21,914 nt of DNA, from contig DFIR01000071.1 of NCBI GenBank assembly GCA_002372815.1, positions 1 through 21,914 of the forward strand. The letters run 5' to 3'. This DNA is from Lachnospiraceae bacterium UBA3692 (GTDB lineage Bacteria > Bacillota > Clostridia > Lachnospirales > Lachnospiraceae). The notes below the pieces were generated by a model that saw only the letters and a program-made list of their open reading frames with translations, made no database searches and was not told the DNA's origin. Positions 7,130 through 16,964 of the stretch are shown here, in pieces. A program made the position numbers and the translations under genes. How positions within the stretch are numbered: position 1 is the stretch's first letter; every line of letters begins with the position of its first letter.

Positions 7130-7158
7130 TTGAATAACGAGAAGGAACGTGCTATAGT
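7130..7158 (+). promoter_or_regulatory. sigma-A promoter of the DUF2975-XRE operon
   Basis: TTGAAT (7130-7135), a 17-base spacer and TATAGT (7153-7158), in an AT-rich stretch after a terminator. The predicted transcript has about an 80-base leader before the TTG start at 7244. Confidence 0.82.
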
Positions 7159-7165
7159 AGGCAGG

Positions 7166-7193
7166 AAAGCGGAACGGGGAAAGCGGAACGGGG
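7166..7193. repeat. perfect 14-base tandem duplication in a leader
   Basis: Two exact adjacent copies of aaagcggaacgggg (7166-7179 and 7180-7193), placed at about the transcription start of the DUF2975 operon. Confidence 0.9.
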
Positions 7194-7243
7194 ACGGTCT
7201 GCGTCCGAAGATCCGCGCGAATGCATGCAGGAGGACTTGACAA

Positions 7244-7744
7244 TTGAAGACGATGCAAAACGGCGGCGCGGACGGGCTGTGGAGCAGGGAGAAGAGCATC
7301 CTGCTGACCCGGGTCTGCGTGGATGTGTTTCTGGTGTGCGCGGTGCTGATGATGGTGTCAGGGCCCTGGATGGTGCGGGATTTTCTCGCGCGGATCGGCG
7401 GCGGAAGGATCATGGGAGCCGGGAGCGGCGCCTATGGCCTGCTTCTGGCGCTCGGGATCGGCTGCGGCGCGGCGGCGGTGTGGATGCTGTGGGAGATGCG
7501 GCTGTTCCTGCGTAGACTCTCCCTGGGGGAAGTCTTCACTGAGCGCAACGTGCGGTCCCTGCGGCAGATCAGCTGGGCCTGCCTGTGCGGCGGCTGCCTG
7601 ACGATCGCGGTGGGCGTGCTGTATGCCCTGTTCTATGTGCTGGTGGGCGGTGCGGCCCTCTTCATGATGCTGGTGGTGCGCGTGGTCAAGAACGCGTTTG
7701 AAGCGGCGGTCCTGATGAAGGACGAGCTGGACTACACGGTCTGA
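7244..7744 (+). CDS. DUF2975 family membrane protein
   Basis: The 166-residue protein has about four hydrophobic segments (roughly residues 20-44, 60-86, 108-133 and 136-152). Pairing with a small XRE regulator just downstream is the typical context of DUF2975 proteins. Family function is not known. A short charged segment between the middle helices (SLGEVFTERNVRSLRQI) matches the family's usual loop. The start is probably TTG at 7244: AGGAGG (7229-7234) lies nine bases upstream, whereas the first in-frame ATG (7253) would be 18 bases away. The XRE gene follows after 11 bases with its own ribosome binding site, so the two are co-transcribed. Confidence 0.8.
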   Translation: MKTMQNGGADGLWSREKSILLTRVCVDVFLVCAVLMMVSGPWMVRDFLARIGGGRIMGAGSGAYGLLLALGIGCGAAAVWMLWEMRLFLRRLSLGEVFTERNVRSLRQISWACLCGGCLTIAVGVLYALFYVLVGGAALFMMLVVRVVKNAFEAAVLMKDELDYTV

Positions 7745-7755
7745 GGAGGTGCGGC

Positions 7756-7977
7756 ATGATCAAGGTGGACCTCGGCGTGATGATGGCCCGGCGCGGGATC
7801 GGCGCGGGAGAACTGGCACAGCGGGTGGGAATCACCCCCGCGAACCTGTCGATCCTGAAGAACAACAAGGCCCGGGCGATCCGCTTCAGCACGCTGGACG
7901 CGCTGTGCAGGGAACTGGACTGCCAGCCCGGAGATATCCTGTCCTTCAGCCCTGAAGAGGGGGAGGAGCAGGACTGA
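7756..7977 (+). CDS. small XRE/Cro-type HTH regulator (YozG-like)
   Basis: The 73-residue protein is almost entirely a helix-turn-helix domain (MMARRGIGAGELAQRVG, then ITPANLSILKNNKARAIRF, then TLDALCRELDCQPGDILSF), with a short acidic tail. GGAGGTG lies just before the ATG. It is the second gene of the DUF2975 operon; such pairs are common in Bacillota, and the regulator probably controls its own operon. No obvious operator palindrome was identified in the leader; the 14-base duplication at 7166-7193 is the only repeat there. A terminator follows. Confidence 0.92.
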   Translation: MIKVDLGVMMARRGIGAGELAQRVGITPANLSILKNNKARAIRFSTLDALCRELDCQPGDILSFSPEEGEEQD

Positions 7978-8002
7978 ACCGGCAGTACACAGGGAATAAC
8001 AA

Positions 8003-8041
8003 GTCCTCCGTTTGCATCGTCTGTGAAACGGAGGGCTTTTT
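8003..8041 (+). terminator. intrinsic terminator with the next gene's RBS in its 3' arm
   Basis: The arms 8003-8013 and 8026-8036 pair (core CCTCCGTTT with AAACGGAGG) around a 12-base loop, followed by TTTTT (8037-8041). GGAGGG of the 3' arm (8030-8035) is also the only ribosome-binding-like sequence before the ATG at 8045. Confidence 0.9.
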
Positions 8042-8044
8042 CTT

Positions 8045-9733
8045 ATGGAAACAGAACGGACAGAGACAGGATTGCGGGGCGGTCTTGCGGCGGCGTGGCT
8101 CAGCTTTCCCGCGGCGTATTTCTATGTGGAACAGGTGCTGTGCAAGTCCCATGCCCCCGGAGGCGCCAGGGGCCGGTGGGAACATCTCGCCTTCACCCTG
8201 CTGTTCGCGGCAGCTGTGGAAGCGTGGTCAGCTGTGCAGAAGCGGGCGCGCAGGCGGCCGGAGGAGGCAGGGCTCTGGTGCGCATGCCTGCTGCTGGAAG
8301 GCCTTGGCATGGGGATGCACGGGATCTGGAACGGAAGCATCGGCTTCTGGCAGCTGCTCCTGTGGCACGTCACCGCCGTCCTCTTCGTGCTCGCCCGCAC
8401 GGGGCAGCTGACCGAAGGGCGGAGCGGGATCTTCCTGGGCCGGGATCTGCTGCGGGGGTCCTGTGTCCTTCCCTGGCGCAATTACCTGCTGCGGATCCGG
8501 ACCCTGCTGCGAGGGCACAGGACAGAGAGAATAGACACTGCTCCCGGGGAAACGGAAACGACGCGCGGCCACGCACACAGATTCATCCTGCTGGCAGGAA
8601 GTGCCGCGGCGGCGTTGCTGATCAGCGCCTTTGCCTGGGGGCAGCTGGCAGCGGCAAGCAGCAGTTTCGCCAGACTGGGAGCGTGGCTGACGGACCCTGT
8701 CGGGGGACTCCTCGCGGCGCTGGACAGGGCATTGGGAAACTTCCTGGACACATTTGAGGACAGGATCGCGTTCCTGCTCCTGTCCCTGCCGGTCGGGGCA
8801 TGGCTCTTCGGGCTCGTGGGAGGCGCTCTGCAGGCGGAAGAGGAGGAAGACCGCGCTGACCGCATCCGTGCGGCGATGGAGAGGAGACGGAAGCTGCCCG
8901 GCCTGCCGCTGTACCTGACGGCAGGCGCGCTGACACTGGTCTATCTCGCTTTCTTCGCGGTCCAGATCTCGGAGGTGGCTGCTCGTATGGATCCCTCTTT
9001 CGGAGGACACGTGGTGACACCCTTTTCCGCCATGTCGTTCGCGGTGAACGGATTCTGGGAGCTGTGCAGGATCCTGCTGCTGAACCTGGCAGTGTTCGGG
9101 ACCGCCGTCTTCTTCTGCAGGGAGGATCCTCTGAAGAGAGGTCCGGCCCGGGCCGCCGGCGGAGCGCTGATCGTCTGCTCAATGGCCCTCTCGCTGCTTA
9201 ACATGGCCAAGCTCTCCCTGTACATCCGCCTCTGTGGCTTTACGCCGCGCAGGATCACAGCCGGGTGGATCCTGCTCGTGCTGGCCGTGTGCGTGGGGAT
9301 CGCGGGCTGCAGGCTCTGCCGGACCTTCCGGGCTGCTGAGCTGGCGATCCGCGTGACGGCGCTCTCCTTTGCGGTACTGTGCTGCTTTGGAGTGGAAGCT
9401 TATTCGATCCGGGACGATCTGCAGCGGTATGAAGCGGGGATCGACGCGGCGCCGGACGTGACGCTCCTCGCTGAGTGCGGTTTCTGCGCGCAGGGGGAAG
9501 TCGTCGGCTATACGGAGCGCCTGCTGGAGGACGGCTGGTTCGAAGGAAGGGACCGGAGCGAGATCTATACGCTGTACGCGGAGATCCTCGACAGAGAGAC
9601 CGGCTGGGGGAACTGGCCGGACAGCGGGGAGAAGGAGACATGGGAGATCCCGCTGCGCGGCGCGGACGGAGCGGAGAGGAAGCTGACCGTAACTCTGGAA
9701 GGGGGACGATGCACGGAAGCTTCCCTGGAGTGA
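8045..9733 (+). CDS. multi-pass membrane protein, DUF4173/DUF4153-like
   Basis: The 562-residue protein has about ten or more hydrophobic segments in two blocks, with an Arg-rich cytoplasmic-type loop near residues 150-175 and an acidic/basic loop near 265-290 (EEEEDRADRIRAAMERRRK). A late stretch (LNMAKLSLYIRLCGFTPRRITAGWILLVLAV) resembles the conserved region of DUF4173/DUF4153 membrane proteins; this assignment is from memory and tentative. The C-terminal 90 residues are soluble-looking and charged (WGNWPDSGEKETWEIP). Function is unknown. The only ribosome-binding sequence for the ATG at 8045 lies inside the preceding terminator stem. I find no clear promoter of its own and no terminator after it; the next gene starts 132 bases on. 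Confidence 0.82.
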   Translation: METERTETGLRGGLAAAWLSFPAAYFYVEQVLCKSHAPGGARGRWEHLAFTLLFAAAVEAWSAVQKRARRRPEEAGLWCACLLLEGLGMGMHGIWNGSIGFWQLLLWHVTAVLFVLARTGQLTEGRSGIFLGRDLLRGSCVLPWRNYLLRIRTLLRGHRTERIDTAPGETETTRGHAHRFILLAGSAAAALLISAFAWGQLAAASSSFARLGAWLTDPVGGLLAALDRALGNFLDTFEDRIAFLLLSLPVGAWLFGLVGGALQAEEEEDRADRIRAAMERRRKLPGLPLYLTAGALTLVYLAFFAVQISEVAARMDPSFGGHVVTPFSAMSFAVNGFWELCRILLLNLAVFGTAVFFCREDPLKRGPARAAGGALIVCSMALSLLNMAKLSLYIRLCGFTPRRITAGWILLVLAVCVGIAGCRLCRTFRAAELAIRVTALSFAVLCCFGVEAYSIRDDLQRYEAGIDAAPDVTLLAECGFCAQGEVVGYTERLLEDGWFEGRDRSEIYTLYAEILDRETGWGNWPDSGEKETWEIPLRGADGAERKLTVTLEGGRCTEASLE

Positions 9734-9865
9734 ACGGATCCGGCAGGATCTCAGAGAATCTGGGCGACGCCGGTATACGCGCGGGATCCTGTATAGTATA
9801 CTGAAATATAGTTCACATAATTCCGCACAGCCCGGCCGCTGTCCGGGCAGAAAGGAGTCGCTGCG

Positions 9866-11803
9866 ATGGCATACAGCAGGCTTTTTGAACCGGGACAAAT
9901 CGGGTCCCTGGAGCTGAAGAACCGCATCGTCATGCCCGCGATGGGATGTTCCCTGGCGGAGTCCACCGGGGAAGCCGGCGCGCGCATGATCAAATATTAC
10001 GCGGACCGCGCCAGAGGCGGTGCCGGGCTGATCATCACGGAGATCACGAGAGTGGACGACGAGACCGGCGTGGGCACGCCCAATCAGCTGAGCGTCACGA
10101 ATACGCATATGATCGCGCAGCTCTCGAGACTGGTGGAGGCCGTGCACGCCTATGACACGAAGATCTTCGTGCAGCTCCACCATCCGGGCAACCAGACCCC
10201 CAGCCGCCTGATCGGCGGGAAGCAGCCCGTCTCCGCATCGGACGTCACCTGCAAGGTGATCGGCGAGCAGCCCCGCGCGCTCACCACGGAAGAAGTGGAG
10301 GCGATGGTCAGGAAATTCGTCACCGGCGCGGTCATCGCCCAGAAGGCCGGCCTCGACGGCGTCGAGATCCACGCGGCGCACGGCTACCTGGTCAGCCAGT
10401 TCCTGTCGCCGCACACCAACAAGCGCACGGACAAGTACGGCGGGAGCTTTGAGGGCAGGATGCGTTTCGTGACCGAGATCATCATGGGCATCAAGGCCTT
10501 CTGCGGGCCGAAATTCCCGATCTCCGTCCGCATCAACGGCAATGACTATCTGGATGACGGCATCACGGACGAGGACGCCATCGCGCAGGCCAAATATCTG
10601 GAGGCCCTGGGGATCAGCTGCCTGAATATCAGCTGCGGCACCTATGACTCCGGCGCGACCATCATCGAGCCGAACTATTTCCAGGAGGGCTGGAAGCGCC
10701 ACCTGGCGGCGAACATCCGCAAGGTCGTGAAGATCCCGGTCATCGCGGTCTGCAATATCAAGCACCCGGCCTTTGCCGAGGAGATGCTGGAAGCGGGAGA
10801 CGTGGACTTCGTCGGCATCGCGCGCGGACATCTCGCGGATCCGGACTGGGGCTGCAAGGCAGCTGCGGGCAAGGAGCAGCTGATCCGCAAGTGCATCGGC
10901 TGCATGGAGTGCTTCCGCATCCTGAATGACGGACTGCCGCTGGGCTGCACCCTGAACCCGGTCCTCGGCCGCGAATTTGAGTACGGGGATGAGAAGCTGG
11001 TCCGCAACGGCGCGGGACGCACGGTCGCGGTCGCCGGCGCAGGTCCTGCGGGCATGGAAGCGGCTCTGACACTGGCCAAGCGAGGCTTCAAGACCATTCT
11101 CTTCGAGGCCTCCGACAAGCTGGGCGGCACCGTCAACCTGGCGGCCATCCCTCCGAACAAGGGCATGCTCAAGGAGTTTATCGAGACCATGGAGGCACAG
11201 CTGGCCGAGGCGGGCGTCGAGATCCGTCTCGGGACAGCCGCGACGCCGGAAGCCGTCAGGGAAGCCGGCGCGGAAGCGGTCTTCATCGCCGCGGGCGGCA
11301 AGCCCGTGAAGCCGTCCCTGCCTGGCATTGAGAAGGCCGTGACCGCAGAGGACATCCTCGCCGGCAGAGCCGCGGCGGAAGGAAAGAACATCGTGATCAT
11401 CGGCGGCGGCGTGACCGGCCTGGAGACCGCGGAGTGCCTGGCCCCGGACCACCACGTCACGGTCGTCGAGATGCTGGACAAGGTGGGCGGCAATCTCTAT
11501 CCCAGCGTGGTCCTGCACCTCGCCCAGGAGATCATGAAGAACGGCGGCGCCATCGCCAAGGGGAAGAAGCTGGTCAGCATCGGCGAAGGAGAGGTGACCG
11601 TCGAGGACACGAAGACAGGAGAGCAGGCTGCGATCCCGGCCGACACTGTCGTCCTCGCGATGGGCGTCCGCGCCAACCGCCCGGATATCGACGCTTTCCG
11701 GGAAGCATACCCCGGCAAGGTCGTCCTGGTGGGCGACAGCGCCCGCCCCGGCCAGATCTACGACGCGCTGCACAGCGGGCATGACAGGGCGTTCGTGTAC
11801 TGA
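9866..11803 (+). CDS. NADH:flavin oxidoreductase, 2,4-dienoyl-CoA reductase/BaiCD-like
   Basis: The 645-residue protein has three parts. A TIM-barrel old-yellow-enzyme domain (about 1-340) has the active-site stretch IHAAHGYL (169-174) and the family signature KRTDKYGGSFEGR. A 4Fe-4S motif follows with C343, C346, C349 and C361. The C-terminal part binds FAD/NAD(P), with GAGPAGM at 391-397 and a second GGGVTG motif near 510. Such enzymes carry electrons from NAD(P)H via FAD, Fe-S and FMN to reduce an activated C=C bond, for example of enoyl-CoA, enones or bile-acid intermediates. The substrate cannot be fixed from sequence, and no bile-acid genes are near. AGGAG lies eight bases before the ATG. 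The leader holds a small hairpin (GCCCGG/CCGGGC, 9830-9848) and two TATAGT boxes (9792, 9807) without good -35 partners. Confidence 0.92.
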   Translation: MAYSRLFEPGQIGSLELKNRIVMPAMGCSLAESTGEAGARMIKYYADRARGGAGLIITEITRVDDETGVGTPNQLSVTNTHMIAQLSRLVEAVHAYDTKIFVQLHHPGNQTPSRLIGGKQPVSASDVTCKVIGEQPRALTTEEVEAMVRKFVTGAVIAQKAGLDGVEIHAAHGYLVSQFLSPHTNKRTDKYGGSFEGRMRFVTEIIMGIKAFCGPKFPISVRINGNDYLDDGITDEDAIAQAKYLEALGISCLNISCGTYDSGATIIEPNYFQEGWKRHLAANIRKVVKIPVIAVCNIKHPAFAEEMLEAGDVDFVGIARGHLADPDWGCKAAAGKEQLIRKCIGCMECFRILNDGLPLGCTLNPVLGREFEYGDEKLVRNGAGRTVAVAGAGPAGMEAALTLAKRGFKTILFEASDKLGGTVNLAAIPPNKGMLKEFIETMEAQLAEAGVEIRLGTAATPEAVREAGAEAVFIAAGGKPVKPSLPGIEKAVTAEDILAGRAAAEGKNIVIIGGGVTGLETAECLAPDHHVTVVEMLDKVGGNLYPSVVLHLAQEIMKNGGAIAKGKKLVSIGEGEVTVEDTKTGEQAAIPADTVVLAMGVRANRPDIDAFREAYPGKVVLVGDSARPGQIYDALHSGHDRAFVY

Positions 11804-11811
11804 TCGAAAAT

Positions 11812-11835
11812 AATGTCACAGGAAATGTCACAGGA
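11812..11835. repeat. perfect 12-base tandem duplication at a start region
   Basis: Two exact adjacent copies of aatgtcacagga (11812-11823 and 11824-11835). Each contains an ATG and AGGA; a third, diverged aatgtcc at 11842 carries the preferred start codon of the redox protein. Confidence 0.9.
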
Positions 11836-11842
11836 GAAGGAA

Positions 11843-12220
11843 ATGTCCAGAAAAGAAGAAGCGGTAGTAAGAAAACACAACGGCTATAACTGCTGCCAGG
11901 CGGTCCTCTGTACTTTTGCGGAGGAGTCGGGCCTGCCGGAGGAGACCCTGAAGCAGCTGGGCGCGGCCTTCTGCGCCGGCATGGGCTGCATGGAGGCGAC
12001 CTGCGGCGCGCTCTGCGCGGCGGAGATGCTGCTGGGACTGAAGAAATACGACGGGCGGCCCATCCTCAGGGATGCCGCCTCGCTGCACAGGGCCTTCACG
12101 GAGAAATGCGGCGCGTCCATCTGCAAGGACCTCAAGGGCATCGGCACAGGCAAGGTCGTCTGTGAGTGCGATGACTGCGTGCGCGCGGCGGTGGAGCTGG
12201 CGGAGGAGAGACTGCTGTAA
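11843..12220 (+). CDS. C_GCAxxG_C_C family redox-active protein
   Basis: The 125-residue cysteine-rich protein has the family motif in order: C17-C18 (NGYNCCQAV), GAAFCAGMGCMEATCGA (40-56), C89 (EKCG), C94 (SICKDL) and C112 (CDDCV). The family is thought to be redox-active, often next to oxidoreductases, with no defined partner. It starts 40 bases after the flavoenzyme, so co-transcription and a linked electron-transfer role are plausible but inferred. Three in-frame ATGs occur (11813, 11825 and 11843). Only 11843 has a proper site (AGGAG, six bases upstream), and it removes the N-terminal MSQEMSQEKE repeat created by the 12-base duplication. Confidence 0.85.
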   Translation: MSRKEEAVVRKHNGYNCCQAVLCTFAEESGLPEETLKQLGAAFCAGMGCMEATCGALCAAEMLLGLKKYDGRPILRDAASLHRAFTEKCGASICKDLKGIGTGKVVCECDDCVRAAVELAEERLL

Positions 12221-12253
12221 GGATCCCATAGCTTCTGATCAGATCGAAGAAAA

Positions 12254-12297
12254 CAGGCGACAGCGCTCCGGGGAGGAGACGCTGCCGCCTGCTTTTT
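12254..12297. terminator. bidirectional terminator between convergent genes
   Basis: Arms 12254-12265 and 12280-12291 (CAGGCG-a-CAGCG with CGCTG-c-CGCCTG) pair with one internal mismatch. CTTTTT follows on the plus strand and TTTTC on the minus strand. It separates the redox-protein gene from the MATE gene. Confidence 0.85.
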
Positions 12298-12335
12298 ATG
12301 TACAAAGATAGAAGTTCCAGCCTGGCCTGCGCCTC

Positions 12336-13691
12336 TCACTCCCGCGTCATCCGCCACACGATGCACACCATCGTGATGTAGCAGGCGCAGCCGCCGACGA
12401 AGTTGGAGATGGGCTCGGCCATGAAGACGCCCGCGGGGCCCATGCCGAAGACCGTCGGCAGCAGGATCGTGAGCGGAACGACCATGATGACCTTCCGGAA
12501 GAGGGAGAAGAAGATCGCCTGTTTTTTCTTATTGAGGGCTTTGAAGGCGGTCTGGCCGCACAGCTGGAAGGCCTGGAAGAGGAAGGCGCGGAAGTACAGG
12601 CGGAGGGCCGGCACGGCCTGGGTCAGGAGCGATGCGTCGCTGCTGAAGATGCGGATGAAGAGGTCCGCCCGCAGCTCGATGGCGACCCACACGACGAAGG
12701 TGTAGGCGATGTTGATGGCGGTCATGAGCAGGACCGCCTTCCGGATCAGCGGCTTGCGGCCCGCGCCGTAGTTGAAGCTGATGACGGGGGAGGTGCCCTC
12801 GGCGATGGCCAGGACCGGCACGTCGAGGAGCTGGCGGACGGAGGAGATGATGGTCATGACCGAGACGTAGATCCCGCCCTCATAACCGGTGAGCATGGAA
12901 TTGCAGACCATACTCACGAGACTGTTGGTGAACTGCATGATGAAGGCGCTGGTGCCCAGGCTCGCGATGTCCGCGGCGGTGCGGAGGTGGCTGCCCCACT
13001 CGGACGGCCTGTGAAACTGCAGGCGCAGCTCCGCGCGCGGGCCGGTGAGGAAGCGCAGGACGAAGAGCGCCGAGAGCGCCTGGGACAGGACCGTCGCGAC
13101 TGCGGCTCCCTCCACGCCCATGCCCAGCCCGAAGATCAGGACCGGGTCCAGGACGATGTTCGTGACGGCGCCGATCACGACGGTCACCATGCCGACGTTG
13201 GCGAAGCCCTGGCTGTTGATGTAGGGATTGAGGCCGGTCGCGATCATGGAGAAGAGCGTGCCGGTCAGGTAGATCCGCATGTAGGGGAGGGCGAAGCGCA
13301 GGCTGCTCCCGGAAGCGCCCATGGCCCGAAGGAGCGGTACGGCGAACAGCTCACCCGCGACCGTCAGCAGCACGGCGGTGACCAGCAGGCAGGTCCCGGC
13401 GGTGTTCATGACTTCCCGCGCCTCCTCCGTCTCCCCGCGCCCGCGGCGGATGGAGCAGAGCGGGGCGCCGCCCAGTCCGAACAGGTTCGTGAAGGCGGTC
13501 ACCAGTATGATCATGGGGAAGCAGAGACCGACGCCGCCGAGCGCCGCCGTGCCGTCGCCCGGGATCCTCCCGATGTAGAGCCGGTCCACGATGCTGTAGA
13601 GGAGGTTCAGGACCTGCGCCACGAGCAGCGGCAGGGCGGAAGCCAGGACGTTGCTTCCGATCTTTCCGTTTGCGAAGTCGATCTGTTTCAA
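12336..13691 (-). CDS. MATE family efflux transporter
   Basis: The 451-residue protein has about twelve transmembrane segments in two similar halves and typical MATE N-terminal sequence (ALPLLVAQVLNLLYSIVDRLYIGRI). The second-half equivalents include FIMQFTNSLVSMVCN and the EGTSPVISFNYGAG turn. Such proteins export drugs or metabolites with Na+ or H+ influx; the substrate is not predictable. The start is TTG at 13691-13689: GGGAGAG lies about seven bases upstream, and the first ATG lies far inside the first helices. It is divergent from the OhrR-type gene, and its predicted -35 box lies inside the palindrome there. Peroxide- or oxidant-responsive expression is therefore an inference worth noting. 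Confidence 0.93.
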   Translation of the reverse strand: MKQIDFANGKIGSNVLASALPLLVAQVLNLLYSIVDRLYIGRIPGDGTAALGGVGLCFPMIILVTAFTNLFGLGGAPLCSIRRGRGETEEAREVMNTAGTCLLVTAVLLTVAGELFAVPLLRAMGASGSSLRFALPYMRIYLTGTLFSMIATGLNPYINSQGFANVGMVTVVIGAVTNIVLDPVLIFGLGMGVEGAAVATVLSQALSALFVLRFLTGPRAELRLQFHRPSEWGSHLRTAADIASLGTSAFIMQFTNSLVSMVCNSMLTGYEGGIYVSVMTIISSVRQLLDVPVLAIAEGTSPVISFNYGAGRKPLIRKAVLLMTAINIAYTFVVWVAIELRADLFIRIFSSDASLLTQAVPALRLYFRAFLFQAFQLCGQTAFKALNKKKQAIFFSLFRKVIMVVPLTILLPTVFGMGPAGVFMAEPISNFVGGCACYITMVCIVWRMTRE

Positions 13692-13740
13692 GAGTGTTCT
13701 CTCCCGTATGCAATAAGTATCAAGTATATGAAACGATACG

Positions 13741-13804
13741 ATGATACCGCATTTGTATTGCCCAATACAACAAATTGTGATAAATTAAATTGTCTGACGG
13801 ACAA
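13741..13804. promoter_or_regulatory. divergent promoters and palindromes between the MATE and ohrR-like genes
   Basis: A perfect inverted repeat TTGTATT-gccc-AATACAA lies at 13753-13770. A short palindrome ACAA-a-TTGT (13770-13778) and TTGTC-tgacg-GACAA (13790-13804) follow. The minus-strand promoter (-35 TTGTAT at 13770-13765, 18-base spacer, -10 TATCAT at 13746-13741) starts inside the first palindrome. A weaker plus-strand promoter (TTGCCC at 13758, 17 bases, TAAATT at 13781) also overlaps it. MarR/OhrR proteins bind such AT-rich palindromes. Confidence 0.6.
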
Positions 13805-13862
13805 CTGTGTCGGTCTGTTTTTTGCGCCGACATGGCCGGAATCATTAGAAGTGAGGGACGAA

Positions 13863-14321
13863 ATGGGGAACAAATACGATTGCCTGCGGCTGGAGAACCA
13901 GCTCTGCTTTCCTCTTTATGTGTGTTCAAAGGAGATCATCCGGCGGTATAAGCCGCTTCTGGACCGCCTGGACCTGACCTACACGCAGTACATCACGATG
14001 ATGGCACTGTGGGAGCACGGGCAGATGAACGTGCGGGAACTCGGGAGCCTGCTGTATCTGGACAGCGGCACACTGACGCCCGTTCTGAAGAAGCTGGAAT
14101 CCAAGGGCTACATCGACAGGCACCGTCTGAAGAGCGACGAGAGGAACCTCTCCGTGACCATCACCGAGGCCGGCACGCGTCTGCGTGAAGAGGCGCTCAC
14201 GATCCCGGCGGAGATGTCCTGCTGTGTGGACATTACCCCGGATGAGGCGATGCAGCTCTACAGCCTGCTCTACAAAGTCCTCGGAAACATCCATAGAGAC
14301 CAGAACGCACCGGAGGAATAG
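13863..14321 (+). CDS. ohrR: OhrR-type MarR family organic peroxide sensor
   Basis: The 152-residue protein is a winged-helix MarR family member with the N-terminal signature of OhrR. Cys15 (ENQLC) is the peroxidation cysteine position of Bacillus subtilis OhrR, and Tyr19, Tyr29 and Tyr40 sit where that protein has its helping tyrosines. The DNA-binding part reads MNVRELGSLLYLDSGTLTPVLKKLESKGYIDR. Members repress target genes until the cysteine is oxidised by organic hydroperoxide or hypochlorite. I chose the ATG at 13863 (GAGGG, five bases upstream); the open frame continues far upstream but into the antisense of the MATE gene. No ohr peroxidase gene is in the window. Likely targets are the divergent MATE gene and itself, and by read-through secA, which begins one base after the stop. 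Confidence 0.9.
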   Translation: MGNKYDCLRLENQLCFPLYVCSKEIIRRYKPLLDRLDLTYTQYITMMALWEHGQMNVRELGSLLYLDSGTLTPVLKKLESKGYIDRHRLKSDERNLSVTITEAGTRLREEALTIPAEMSCCVDITPDEAMQLYSLLYKVLGNIHRDQNAPEE

Positions 14322-14322
14322 A

Positions 14323-16890
<2,568 letters not shown>

Positions 16891-16964
16891 CCTGCCCGTC
16901 CCCGGCAGGGGGAGGCATCCCGGACACCCGCAGGACAGCACAAGGACGGAAAAGAGGATAGAGC

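Noticed and set aside
9731..9760. Apparent 10-base periodicity (gatc/aatc every ten bases) after the membrane protein gene
   Set aside because: Only three poor copies are present, too short to separate from chance.
9179..11782. Long open frame antisense to the flavoenzyme and part of the upstream membrane gene
   Set aside because: Same composition effect. The plus-strand flavoenzyme has all expected motifs, and the antisense product is low in conserved features.
9866..12220. Possible bile-acid 7-dehydroxylation (bai) operon suggested by the BaiCD-like enzyme
   Set aside because: No baiB, baiA, baiE, baiF, baiG or baiI-like genes are adjacent. The neighbour is a small redox protein, so only a general enoate or enone reductase role is supported.
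12987..13862. N-terminal extension of the OhrR-like frame by about 290 codons
   Set aside because: The extension is antisense to the MATE gene and crosses the divergent promoter. The ATG at 13863 has a proper ribosome binding site and gives the canonical Cys15 numbering.
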